Of a DNA stretch of 64,000 bases, positions 8,568 through 16,881 are shown one piece after another; within the stretch, counting starts at the first letter, position 1; the number at the start of each line of letters is the position of its first letter. The notes below the pieces were generated by a model, which worked only from the letters and a program-made list of their open reading frames with translations, had not been told where the DNA came from and made no database searches. The translations under genes were made by a program, and so were the position numbers. Source of the stretch: Herbidospora mongoliensis (GTDB taxonomy: Bacteria > Actinomycetota > Actinomycetes > Streptosporangiales > Streptosporangiaceae); NCBI RefSeq assembly GCF_001570545.1, contig NZ_BBXD01000017.1:310001-374000 (forward strand), in the 5' to 3' direction.

Positions 8568-9407
8568 TCACAGTAGGGGGACGTCGCCGGGTGTCCACCC
8601 GCAGCCGCAGGCCGCGCCGTCGCCGAGCCTGACCACGGTGCCGCAGTCGGCGCAGCGGGCGTACTCACGGATGGCCTCGGGGATCAGGACGCCGGTGAGG
8701 GCACGGGCGCAGAGCCCGGCCTTGAAGAACCTGCGCACCGCCCGCTGGTGCGGGCGGGCGTGCACGGCACGCACCGACTCCGGCCGGTCGAAGGCGGCGA
8801 GCGTGTACTTGCGGTCGCCGATGTCGAACGTGGCGACCCCGAGGAAACCCTTGGAGGTCCGCAGACCTTTGACGATCTCCACGCTGAGCAGGTCCACCTC
8901 GGCGGCCTCCGCCGGGTCACCGACCTCCAGCCAGGTGAGGGTGAACGCGCCGGGCCGGTCGGTACGGCTGCTCGCCGCCCGCGCGCTGACCCCGAACTCG
9001 TACACCTCGTCGGCGGCCGGCACGAACGCGGCCCGGTACCCGAGCGCCTCGGCGACGGCCAGCCGGTCGAAGGAGCGCCTGACCCGCCCCTCGGCGGTGA
9101 CGAGGTCGGTCCCGGCGATCCTGACGACCCCGCCGACGCCGGGCATCCCCAGGTAGGAGCCACGGTGGTCGGCTTCGATGGTCCACCAGACGGTCACGGC
9201 GTCCGCGTCTCCCGTCACCTGCTCGACCTGGAGGCGCGGGTTCCTGAATCGGTCCAGAACGGCCGCCGCGTGCGCGGCCAGCGCGTCGCCGCTCAGCCAG
9301 CCGGCGGTGTCGGGGTCCTGGAACCCGGTGACGGCGGCGGCCACGGCGGCGGGGTCGGCGTTCCGCCACGCCTCCAGATGCGCTTCGGCGATCTTCCTGG
9401 CGTCCAT
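8568..9407 (-). CDS. NTF2/SnoaL-like protein with C-terminal zinc-ribbon-like motif
   Basis: 279 aa. The first ~125 residues (AEAHLEAWRNADPAAVAAAV ... VTVWWTIEADH) match the SnoaL/NTF2-like cone fold used by polyketide cyclases and small hydrolases. The C-terminal ~150 residues are unfamiliar and end with a Cys-x2-Cys ... Cys-x-Cys pattern (CADC, CGC) suggesting a zinc ribbon. The ATG at 9407 overlaps the stop of the upstream gene; the longer open frame above it is only the shadow of that gene. It may act as a cyclase, dehydratase or decarboxylase on the chain. The two-domain combination is not one I know. Confidence 0.65.
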   Translation of the reverse strand: MDARKIAEAHLEAWRNADPAAVAAAVTGFQDPDTAGWLSGDALAAHAAAVLDRFRNPRLQVEQVTGDADAVTVWWTIEADHRGSYLGMPGVGGVVRIAGTDLVTAEGRVRRSFDRLAVAEALGYRAAFVPAADEVYEFGVSARAASSRTDRPGAFTLTWLEVGDPAEAAEVDLLSVEIVKGLRTSKGFLGVATFDIGDRKYTLAAFDRPESVRAVHARPHQRAVRRFFKAGLCARALTGVLIPEAIREYARCADCGTVVRLGDGAACGCGWTPGDVPLL

Positions 9408-9832
9408 CACGCGTCCCCTTCCGGTACGTCTTCCGGGAGCCCTGCCGACGCCACGGCCATCGCCAGAGCCCGGCCGGACGTGTGGCTGAGCGAGAGCCTG
9501 ATCCGCTGGTCGATCCGGGTGGCGAGGGCGGGGCCGAGCCGTACGAAAGGGGGATGGCCGTCGTTGCAGGCGGCGGTGCGGGCGCAGGCCGCGGTGGGCC
9601 GGGGCAGGACCTCGACCTGGGCCAGATGCTCGGCCGTGGGCGGGACGCCGAGCAGGCGCAGGACGGCGCGCTTGGCGGCCAGCCGGCCGGCCCAGTGCTG
9701 GAGCGACCGGCCGGCGCCGGAGCGCAGCCGTTCTGCGGGGGTGTAGACGTCCTCGAGCCGCATGCCGTCCAGCAGGTCCTGCGGCCGGGTGAGCCCGGCG
9801 AAGGCGACCACGGCGCTGCCCCACCGGCTCAT
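9407..9832 (-). CDS. AcpS/Sfp-like phosphopantetheinyl transferase homologue 2, divergent
   Basis: 141 aa starting at the ATG at 9832, which overlaps the acyltransferase stop (ATGA). The HWAGRLAAKRAVLRLLG helix and the RLSLSHTSGRALAMAV strand match the central and C-terminal AcpS motifs. The N-terminal GIDxV metal motif is absent, and the metal-binding Glu of the usual WAxKEA is Arg (AAKRA). Catalytic competence is therefore doubtful; it may be a degenerate transferase, a partner of the other AcpS-like protein, or a repurposed fold. The PPTase-superfamily assignment rests on the two motifs. Confidence 0.6.
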   Translation of the reverse strand: MSRWGSAVVAFAGLTRPQDLLDGMRLEDVYTPAERLRSGAGRSLQHWAGRLAAKRAVLRLLGVPPTAEHLAQVEVLPRPTAACARTAACNDGHPPFVRLGPALATRIDQRIRLSLSHTSGRALAMAVASAGLPEDVPEGDA

Positions 9833-10734
9833 GCCGCGAACTCCCTGGCCAGCCGGCGCAGCGTGCCGGGGTCGGCCATGCTCAGGCAGCGCGCGCCGGC
9901 CCGGCGGGACAGCCCGGCCAGCACCTTGCTGTCGCCCACCTCGACGGCGAGCCCGAGCGCGTCCACCACCGTGACGGTGTCGGTCCAGCGGACCCTGCCG
10001 GTGAGCTGGGCGATCAGCGATACTCTGATCACTTCGACGTCCTCGGTGGGCCTGCCGGTGACATTGGGGACGACCGGCACCCTGGGCGCCTCCATCGGCG
10101 CGGCCCGGACGGCCTCGGCCCAGCCCGGCACGGCCGCGGCCATCAGCGGCGAGTGGAACGCGTTGCCCACCGACAGCGGCACGATCTTGCCGGCGTCGAC
10201 GGCCAGGCCGGTCAGCCGGTCCAGCGCCGCCGTCGAACCGGAGACGACCACGTGTCCCGGCGCGTTCTCCAGCCCGACCACGAGCGGCTCCGCCGGGGTC
10301 CCGGCCAGCGCGGCCAGCTCCTCGACCCGCTCGACCGGCAGGCCCATCACCGCGCGCATCCCGCCCGTGACGCCGACCCGCGACATCAGCCGCGACCTGA
10401 TCTCCACCAGGCGGACCGTGTCGGCCCGCCCGAGCACCCCGGCCGCGTGCAGCGCGGTCAGCTCGCCGACGCTGTGACCGGCCACCACGCCCGGCTCGTA
10501 GCCCTCTTCCCGCAGGACGGCCAGCGCCGCCAGGTTGCACGCGGTCACCGCGATCTGCGCGTGCTCGGTGGCCACCAGCCGATCCAGCGGGCCGCGCACG
10601 CACAGCGCCGAGATCGGCCGCGCCAGCAGTTCGTCCACCTCGTCGAGCACGGCGCGGGCGACCGGCCGCCGGCGCAGCCAGGCGCCCATGCCGACCCGGA
10701 CGGTGCCCTGACCGGGGAACAGGAAACCGAGCAT
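9829..10734 (-). CDS. Malonyl-CoA:ACP acyltransferase (FabD-like)
   Basis: 301 aa, discrete FabD/AT type. It has the N-terminal FPGQG motif, the nucleophile elbow GHSVGE (Ser88), an IRSRLM segment carrying the Arg that binds the extender carboxylate, and the catalytic His194 in NAFHSPLM. The conserved Arg and the xAFHS motif suggest malonyl rather than branched substrates. It would load the ACP encoded at 17352-17642 for the KS/CLF. Its stop overlaps the start of the divergent AcpS-like gene, and its start overlaps the hydrolase stop by one base. Confidence 0.9.
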   Translation of the reverse strand: MLGFLFPGQGTVRVGMGAWLRRRPVARAVLDEVDELLARPISALCVRGPLDRLVATEHAQIAVTACNLAALAVLREEGYEPGVVAGHSVGELTALHAAGVLGRADTVRLVEIRSRLMSRVGVTGGMRAVMGLPVERVEELAALAGTPAEPLVVGLENAPGHVVVSGSTAALDRLTGLAVDAGKIVPLSVGNAFHSPLMAAAVPGWAEAVRAAPMEAPRVPVVPNVTGRPTEDVEVIRVSLIAQLTGRVRWTDTVTVVDALGLAVEVGDSKVLAGLSRRAGARCLSMADPGTLRRLAREFAA

Positions 10735-11603
10735 CAGAGCCGCCTGCGCGGGCGTCGTTCGGCCTGGGCCGAGTCCTCCGTGCCGAGGAAGCCCAGCAGC
10801 AGTTTGCTGACCACTTCGGGGGCGTCGAGCGGAATCCAGTGGCCGGCCTCCTCGACCCGCTCGTACCGCCAGGGGCCCTTCACGAACTTGGCCGAGCCGA
10901 GCATGCCCTCCTCGCGCAGCGCCTGGTCTCCCGCCCCCCAGATGCCCAGGGTCGGGGCCAGGACCGGCGGGAACGGCCGGGCGGGCCGCAGCTCCGCCTC
11001 GGGCGAGCGGTTCGCGCGGTACCAGTTCAGGCCGGCGGTCAGCGCGCCGGGCCTGGCCATGTCGCGCAGGTAGCGGTCATGGTCGCCGTCCCTGCCCATG
11101 ATCTCCTTGAACAGCCGCCAGCCGTTGCGGCGCAGCAGCTCCTCGCTGATCCCGGGGAACTGGTAGAGCAGCATGTACCAGGAGGCCGCGCGCTGCTCGA
11201 TGGACGGCCGCGCGAACACCCCGGGGTGGCCGACCGACAGCACGGCCAGGTGGTCGATCCTGCGGGGCATCAGGAACGCGTACATCCAGGCGATGGCCGC
11301 GCCCCAGTCGTGACCGACCACGTGCGGGCGGCGGATGCCGAGCTTGGAGGTGAGCGCGACGATGTCGTTGACGATCGTCTGCATGCCGTACGCCTCGATC
11401 TCCTGCGGCTTGGAGGAGTCGCCGAAGCCGCGCAGGTCGGGCGCGATCACCCGGAATCCGCCCTCGGCGAGCGCCGGGATCTGGTGCCGCCACAGGTAGG
11501 AGGAGTCGGGGTAGCCGTGCAGCAGGATGACGGGGTCGCCCTCGCCCTCGTCCACGTAGGCGATGTCGACGTCGTTGACGCGCACCGTCTTCTTCTCAGT
11601 CAT
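10734..11603 (-). CDS. Alpha/beta hydrolase, epoxide-hydrolase/dehalogenase type
   Basis: 289 aa. It has the HGYPDSS oxyanion loop, nucleophile elbow GHDWGAA with Asp rather than Ser, a GAGD acid region and AGHWIP with the catalytic His. An Asp nucleophile with a cap domain is the pattern of soluble epoxide hydrolases and haloalkane dehalogenases. Next to a FAD oxidoreductase, epoxide opening during tailoring is the simplest idea. It overlaps the FAD gene by four bases (ATGA). Confidence 0.88.
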   Translation of the reverse strand: MTEKKTVRVNDVDIAYVDEGEGDPVILLHGYPDSSYLWRHQIPALAEGGFRVIAPDLRGFGDSSKPQEIEAYGMQTIVNDIVALTSKLGIRRPHVVGHDWGAAIAWMYAFLMPRRIDHLAVLSVGHPGVFARPSIEQRAASWYMLLYQFPGISEELLRRNGWRLFKEIMGRDGDHDRYLRDMARPGALTAGLNWYRANRSPEAELRPARPFPPVLAPTLGIWGAGDQALREEGMLGSAKFVKGPWRYERVEEAGHWIPLDAPEVVSKLLLGFLGTEDSAQAERRPRRRL

Positions 11604-12829
11604 GCCGTCTCCCTGAACAACCGTTCCGCGAAGAACTCGCTGAATCCGAATTCGGGCACATCTTCGGGGGCCACCATGTTCAGCAGGCCCGTGACCTGGG
11701 CGGCGAAGTTCTTCGCCATCAACCGGCGGGCCCGTCGGCGGCGTTCCACCGCCTCCTCGCCGAACTCCACGTGCAGCCGGCTGACGATGTCGGCGCCGAA
11801 CGCGAGCCGGTCCAGCCGGAACTCGCGCTCTCGCACGTACGGGTCGAACGCCGCCGGCGACCAGTCATCGGAGCCGAGCAGGATGTCGCAGACGGTCCGG
11901 GAGTCGCGCATCGCGCAGGAGAGCCCGGTGCCGAGCACGGTGTCGGCGTTGCCGGCCTCGTCGCCGATCAGCACCACGCCCTCGGCCAGCGGCGGCCCCT
12001 CCGGCACGCTCGACACCGACGGCCACACCGACAGCGGCCCGGCCGGGACGGCCTCGGTGACGGCCTTGCCGCGGTCGGGCAGGCAGTCGAGCTCGAACGC
12101 GGCCAGGAACCGTTCGACGCCGCCCTCGCCCCGGTAGCGCAGCTTGTTCTCGGCGGGGAAGTTCAGGTAGAGGCGGGCGCGGCCGAACCCCTGCGGGAAG
12201 ACCATGAACATCACGTCGCCCTCGGTGCCCATGGCCTGCACGTCGGCCGGCCAGGAGTCCAGGCCCTCGACCATCATGCCGCCGCCCCAGTGGTGCATGG
12301 AGTTGCGCATGGTGACGCCGATCTGCCGCCCGACGGTGCAGCCCCGGCCGGTCGCGCCGAGCACCATCCTCGGGCGGATCTCGTGCTCGCCCTCGGGGGT
12401 CCGGTAGGTGACGACGGGTTCCCGTCCGGCGGTGACCTGGATGCGGGAGGCGTCCATCACCAGGCGGGCACCCGAACCCACGGCCTGGGCGGCCATCAGC
12501 TCGCACACCGCGTGGTGAGGGAACGACATCGGGCCGCCGATGCCGGGGATGAACCCGGTCATGTCGACGGCTTCGACCTCGTCGTCGTCGACCGCCTCGT
12601 CCCAGGTCATCCACTCCCGGATCTCCCAGGCGCCGCCCGCCCCGAAGCAGTCGTAGACGCCGAGCCGCTGCGCCTCGCGGATGCCCCAGGGGGCCAGCCA
12701 CTCACCGCGGACCAGATCGTGGTACGCCTGCTGCTTCTCCAGGAGCACGACCTCCAGCCCACCGGCGGACAGTTTGCAGGCCGCCGACGCGCCCGCGATG
12801 CCGCCTCCGACGATCACGACATCGGTCAT
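11600..12829 (-). CDS. FAD-dependent oxidoreductase / monooxygenase
   Basis: 409 aa. The Rossmann GxGxxG is at the N-terminus (VVIVGGGIAGASAA) followed by an acidic LLEK; an Arg-containing RGEWLAPWG segment follows, and the GD motif is VLIGDEAGNADTVLGTG. This matches the PHBH/geranylgeranyl-reductase-like flavoprotein superfamily, including epoxidases, hydroxylases and some halogenases. The tryptophan-halogenase WxWxIP motif is absent. It could epoxidise or hydroxylate the chain, feeding the neighbouring epoxide-hydrolase-like protein. The ATG at 12829 overlaps the nitroreductase stop. Confidence 0.87.
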   Translation of the reverse strand: MTDVVIVGGGIAGASAACKLSAGGLEVVLLEKQQAYHDLVRGEWLAPWGIREAQRLGVYDCFGAGGAWEIREWMTWDEAVDDDEVEAVDMTGFIPGIGGPMSFPHHAVCELMAAQAVGSGARLVMDASRIQVTAGREPVVTYRTPEGEHEIRPRMVLGATGRGCTVGRQIGVTMRNSMHHWGGGMMVEGLDSWPADVQAMGTEGDVMFMVFPQGFGRARLYLNFPAENKLRYRGEGGVERFLAAFELDCLPDRGKAVTEAVPAGPLSVWPSVSSVPEGPPLAEGVVLIGDEAGNADTVLGTGLSCAMRDSRTVCDILLGSDDWSPAAFDPYVREREFRLDRLAFGADIVSRLHVEFGEEAVERRRRARRLMAKNFAAQVTGLLNMVAPEDVPEFGFSEFFAERLFRETA

Positions 12830-13548
12830 GCCTCCCACCTCTCCCAGTACGTGCGTTCCTTCGCGCCGACCCGGTCCGCCGGGCGGAAATCGGTGCCCAC
12901 CGTGTAGGCGACCGGGATCATGCAGACCTGTGTGACCCCGGTCGGGATGCCCAGCAGCTCGCCGACCTGCCGCTCGTGCGGGATGTGCATGCAGGTGATC
13001 GTGCTGCCGAGGCCACGGCTGCGCAGCGCCAGCTGGAAGGACCAGATGGCGGGGAAGATCGAGCCGTAGAAGATGCTGGCCCGCATCGGGCCGAGCCGGA
13101 CGTGATGGCCCGGGTCCTGCGGCGGTTTGGTCGACATGCGCTCCCGCCAGGCGGCGTCGATCGCCTCGATGTCCGGGGGACGGCCGAGCACGCACGGGAT
13201 GACCAGGATCGGCACCCGCGCGATCGTCTCGGCCAGCGCGACCACCGACTCGTTGTTGCGGCGCGCCTGTGCCGTGTTCCGCCGCCGCCCCGCGTTGGTC
13301 CACACGTCGTTGCGGTGGAACAGCCAGGACGCCCGCGTCATCTCGGCGATCTTCTCTTTGACGGCGGGATCGCTGATCACCAGCCAGCGCCAGTTCTGGT
13401 GGTTGTTGGCGGTGGGCGCCTGGACGGCGATCTCCAGGGTCTCCTCGACGATCTCCCTGGGCACCGGCCGGTCGAGATCCAGGCGGCGGCGTACGGAACG
13501 GGTCGTGGTCAGCAGCCGATCGGTCTCGCTCACCTCGAAGGGGGTCAT
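12826..13548 (-). CDS. Nitroreductase-family FMN oxidoreductase
   Basis: 240 aa. The N-terminal TRSVRRR and the AVQAPTANNHQNWRWLVI segment match the FMN-binding signature of the nitroreductase fold, and the C-terminal GLGSTITCMHI strand-helix supports it. Besides nitro reduction, family members perform dehydrogenation, azoline oxidation and enone reduction. In a reducing polyketide operon it may supply an enoyl-reduction or desaturation step, since no FabI-like gene is present; this is inference. It is coupled by an ATGA overlap to the KS/CLF gene. Confidence 0.87.
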   Translation of the reverse strand: MTPFEVSETDRLLTTTRSVRRRLDLDRPVPREIVEETLEIAVQAPTANNHQNWRWLVISDPAVKEKIAEMTRASWLFHRNDVWTNAGRRRNTAQARRNNESVVALAETIARVPILVIPCVLGRPPDIEAIDAAWRERMSTKPPQDPGHHVRLGPMRASIFYGSIFPAIWSFQLALRSRGLGSTITCMHIPHERQVGELLGIPTGVTQVCMIPVAYTVGTDFRPADRVGAKERTYWERWEA

Positions 13549-15785
13549 ATCGCCCCCAGCAGGACGGCGCCGCGCACCGAGCCGGGCGCGGAGCTGAGCA
13601 CCAGCGCCCGCCGGGCGGGCTCCGGCAGGTCCGGTGCGCTCAGGTAGTCGGCGAGCCCGCCCGCCGCCGGCGTGGCCAGCCCGGTCAGCGCGGGGGCGAC
13701 CCCGTCCCTGATCGCGAGCGCGGCCAGCGCGATGTTCAGGGCGCCGGTCGCGGCCTGGCAGTCGCCGGTGAGCCCGGCCGACGCGGTCAGCGGCACGCCG
13801 GGCAGCGCGGCCAGCACGGAGGCGGCCTCCTCGGCGTCGTCGCCGCCGCCGGTGGCCGCGCCGACCACCAGGTCGAGCGGCTCGGTGAGTCCGGCGAGGC
13901 CGGTGAGCCCGTCGAAGGGGCCGCTGACGTGGCTCGCGTCCAGCACCCGCGCGTAGGGGCTCCCGCCCCGCGCCGCGCAGTGGTCGGCCGCCTCCACCAC
14001 GAACGCGACCGCCGCCGACCCGGGCACACGTGCGGAATCCCGGTCGTAGGGCGACACGAACGCGTCCTGCGGCACCACGCCGACGTGCTCGTCGGCGGCC
14101 ACCACCAGGACCACCTCCGCCTTGCCCGCTCTGATCATCTCCATCGCGCAGGTCAGTGCGATCGACGCCGACGCCCCGCCGTTGCAGATCGTCGTGGTCG
14201 GCCCGCGGAACCCGAGGGTCTGGCAGACCGCACCGCCGGTGGCGTTCAGCACCACGTTGGAGAAGCTGAGCACGGCCGGCTTGTTCGGGTTGGCCGCGAT
14301 GCTGTCGTCGAAGCCGCCGGTGCTCTCCGCCGACCCGGCACTGGTGGCGAACACCAGCCCGACGTCGTCGAGTTCCTTCCTGGGCAGCTTCAGCCCGGCG
14401 TCCTCCCAGCTCAGCCGGGCGGCCGCGATGGCCATCCTGGACAGGTTGTTCATGTGCCGCCAGAGTGAGCGGGGCGCGAACGTCCTGCCTTCCAGGGAGG
14501 GCCGGGCGCCCAGCGCCTGGCGGCCGGCCAGGACGGCCTCGGTGGTCTCGGCGATGCCGGCCCCGAGCCCGCTGACCGGCCCGAGCCCGGTGATCACGAC
14601 CTCCCGCGGGAGCGGTTCGCCGTACGCCCGGTCGGCGCCCGGCGTGGTCAGGACCAGCGAGACGTTGTTCCCGCCGAACGCGTAGTTGTTGGAGACGACG
14701 GTGTCGGTCGAGAGCTTTCGCGCGTGGTTCGGCACGAAGTCCAGGTCACCCGGCACGGCGCCCGGGTCGAAGCCGATCGTGGGCGGCGCGATGCCGTCCC
14801 GCAGGGCGAGCACGGCGGCGACAGCCTCGACCGCGCCGGCCGCGCCCAGGGTGTGGCCGACGAACGACTTGATGCTGCTGGTCGGCACCTGCCCGGCGCG
14901 CGGCCCGAAGACCACGCGCATGACCTTGGCCTCCATCGCGTCGTTGGCCGGGGTGCCGGTGCCGTGCCCGCTGACGTAGCCGACGTCGTCGGTGGTCAGG
15001 CCGGCGTCGGCGAGCGCCCGCCGCATCGCGGACACCCCGCCGCGGCCGGTGGGGTCGGGGGCGGTGGCGTGGTAGGCGTCGGCCGACAGGCCGTACCCGG
15101 CGACCTCGGCCAGCGGGACCGCGCCCCGGGCCAGCGCCAGGTCCAGCGGTTCCAGCAGCAGGAACGCGGCTCCTTCGCCGAGGTTCAGGCCGTCGGAGTG
15201 GCTGTAGGGCCGGCACGGGCCGGTGCTCAGGGCCTTGAGCCCGGCGAAGCCGGCGTAGGTGCCGAACAGCAGCGGGTCGACGCCGCCGGCCAGGACCGCG
15301 TCGGCCTCCCCGGCGCGGATCTTGTCCATGGCCAGCCCGACCGCGTTGCCGCCGGCCGCGCAGGCCGTGGACACCAGGATGCGGGGGCCGCGCATGCCCA
15401 GCCGGTCGGCGATCACGTCCTGGGTGTGGTGCATGGGCTGGTAGTGGCCGGCCGCGTCCGGGGTGGCCTGGCACTTGCCGAGGATCATCCCGAACCGGGT
15501 GGCGCCGATGCCGGCCAGCCCCGCCTGGGCGATCGCCTGGCGGGCGGCGATCAGGGCGAGCCCGGCGGTGCGGTCCAGGGCGGTGTCGGGCTCGGGCAAC
15601 TGCCCTGTGATCCACTCGTCCGGGACCTGCCCGGCGTACCGGGCCTCGAAGACCGCGAAGGCCGGGTCCTGGATGGGGGTGAGGCCGCCCTGGCCGGTGG
15701 TGAGCCGGTGCCAGAACTCCTCGGGGTCTCGGCCGATGGCACAGATGACTCCCAGGCCGGTGACGACGACGGGCCGCAGCGCCAT
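13545..15785 (-). CDS. Fused ketosynthase/chain-length-factor (KS-CLF)
   Basis: 746 aa holding two thiolase-fold KS units. Unit 1 (residues 1-385) has the full triad: Cys142 in STACAAGG, His274 in HGTGTPAND and His311 in GHTLGAAG, plus Lys306. Unit 2 (about 394-746) begins again with VVITGLG. Aligned on the following IRAG helix, its active-site Cys position is Gly (ICNGGASAS), and it lacks the HGTGT and GHT histidines, as in a chain-length factor. Type II systems normally make KS and CLF as separate chains. The unit elongates the ACP-bound chain and probably sets its length. It starts 28 bases after the GcvT-like gene. Confidence 0.93.
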   Translation of the reverse strand: MALRPVVVTGLGVICAIGRDPEEFWHRLTTGQGGLTPIQDPAFAVFEARYAGQVPDEWITGQLPEPDTALDRTAGLALIAARQAIAQAGLAGIGATRFGMILGKCQATPDAAGHYQPMHHTQDVIADRLGMRGPRILVSTACAAGGNAVGLAMDKIRAGEADAVLAGGVDPLLFGTYAGFAGLKALSTGPCRPYSHSDGLNLGEGAAFLLLEPLDLALARGAVPLAEVAGYGLSADAYHATAPDPTGRGGVSAMRRALADAGLTTDDVGYVSGHGTGTPANDAMEAKVMRVVFGPRAGQVPTSSIKSFVGHTLGAAGAVEAVAAVLALRDGIAPPTIGFDPGAVPGDLDFVPNHARKLSTDTVVSNNYAFGGNNVSLVLTTPGADRAYGEPLPREVVITGLGPVSGLGAGIAETTEAVLAGRQALGARPSLEGRTFAPRSLWRHMNNLSRMAIAAARLSWEDAGLKLPRKELDDVGLVFATSAGSAESTGGFDDSIAANPNKPAVLSFSNVVLNATGGAVCQTLGFRGPTTTICNGGASASIALTCAMEMIRAGKAEVVLVVAADEHVGVVPQDAFVSPYDRDSARVPGSAAVAFVVEAADHCAARGGSPYARVLDASHVSGPFDGLTGLAGLTEPLDLVVGAATGGGDDAEEAASVLAALPGVPLTASAGLTGDCQAATGALNIALAALAIRDGVAPALTGLATPAAGGLADYLSAPDLPEPARRALVLSSAPGSVRGAVLLGAI

Positions 15786-15813
15786 TCTGGATCTCCTTAC
15801 CTGGCGGAACCGA

Positions 15814-16878
15814 TCAGATGATCGGAATGCTCCAGCTCTTGGGCACGATGTAAGGGCTGGTCAGCGTGGTCACACCGGCGCCTTCCACGGTGAGCTCCAG
15901 CCCGGCGGCGGCCAGCCCGGCCTCCACCCTGGCCAGGCCGAGCGTCGTGCCGAGGCCGACGCTGCGGACCGCGAACACCACCTCGCCGATGTCCTCGCCA
16001 CCGGCCAGGACGCGCGCGCCCGGCTCGGGCACGGTGTCGCCGCCGGAGAAGCCGACGGTCCTGCGGCCCTGCCGGGACTCGAACGCCGCGAGCACGGCCT
16101 CCTTGCCGACGAACTCGTCCTTGGTGACGTCGACCAGCCAGTTGGCACCGATCTCGATCACGTTGACGTCGCCGGTGGTCTCCAGCCTGGGGATGGGCTG
16201 GCGAACCTCCAGCATGGCCAGCTCCAGCGCCTCCTGCCCGGAGGGGGTGACGTGCTCCAGGGTGGCCTCCCACAGGTCGGCGGCGGACTCGACCGGCACG
16301 ATCATCTGGTAGCCGTACTCGCCGGTGAACCCGGTCCGGGCGAAGATGATCTCGACGTCGTTCCACACGGTGTCCGACACCGCCTCGAAGGGCAGCGAGG
16401 CCAGCTCACCGTCGATCAGGCGGCCGACCACGCCCCACGCGTACGGGCCTTCGAGACCGATCACGGTCAGGTCGGCGGAACGGTCGACGATCTCCACGTC
16501 CTCGATGTCGAGGGCCCGCAGATGCTCGAGCAGCCGGGTGCCCGCCCCGACCGAACTCTCCAGCAGCAGCCCGTCCTCCCGTCCGAACGCCAGGACCTGG
16601 TCGACGACCCGCCCGTCGTCGTCCAGCACCAGGCTCATCATGCAGCGCTCCGAGGTCAGGTACTCGACGTCGCGGGCCAGCACCTGCTGCGCGAAGTCCA
16701 CCGCGGCGGGACCGCTGATCTCGATCAGCGTGTGCCCGCCCAGGTCGAGCGCCACCGCCCGTTCCCTGAGCACCTTGTACTCGGCCGACAGGTCGGTGAA
16801 GCGGAGCGGGACGGTGGCGTCGCCGACCTGGCCGTAAACGGTGTCCCCGGGGTGCGTGTGCGCGAGGGGGGTAGTCAT
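15814..16878 (-). CDS. GcvT-like aminomethyltransferase-fold protein
   Basis: 354 aa, full length for the GcvT/DmdA/YgfZ fold. Family landmarks are ALDLGGHTLIEISGPAAVDF near the N-terminus, ARTGFTGEYGYQMIVP in the middle (the folate-site TGYTGE motif), and a C-terminal barrel with FVGKEAVLA. The classical enzyme transfers a C1 unit to tetrahydrofolate. No glycine-cleavage partners (GcvP, GcvH) are present and the gene is inside the PKS operon, so demethylation or C1 transfer on the metabolite, or a folate-independent scaffold role, are the options. It follows the dehydratase by three bases. Confidence 0.85.
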   Translation of the reverse strand: MTTPLAHTHPGDTVYGQVGDATVPLRFTDLSAEYKVLRERAVALDLGGHTLIEISGPAAVDFAQQVLARDVEYLTSERCMMSLVLDDDGRVVDQVLAFGREDGLLLESSVGAGTRLLEHLRALDIEDVEIVDRSADLTVIGLEGPYAWGVVGRLIDGELASLPFEAVSDTVWNDVEIIFARTGFTGEYGYQMIVPVESAADLWEATLEHVTPSGQEALELAMLEVRQPIPRLETTGDVNVIEIGANWLVDVTKDEFVGKEAVLAAFESRQGRRTVGFSGGDTVPEPGARVLAGGEDIGEVVFAVRSVGLGTTLGLARVEAGLAAAGLELTVEGAGVTTLTSPYIVPKSWSIPII

Positions 16879-16881
16879 GGG

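Noticed and set aside
9408-9824. N-terminal extension of the NTF2/zinc-ribbon gene
   Set aside because: This part is the second AcpS-like gene read in another frame; the ATG at 9407 with ATGA coupling is the better start.
11600-12829. Flavin-dependent halogenase
   Set aside because: FAD motifs are present but the halogenase WxWxIP motif is not, so a monooxygenase or reductase call is safer.
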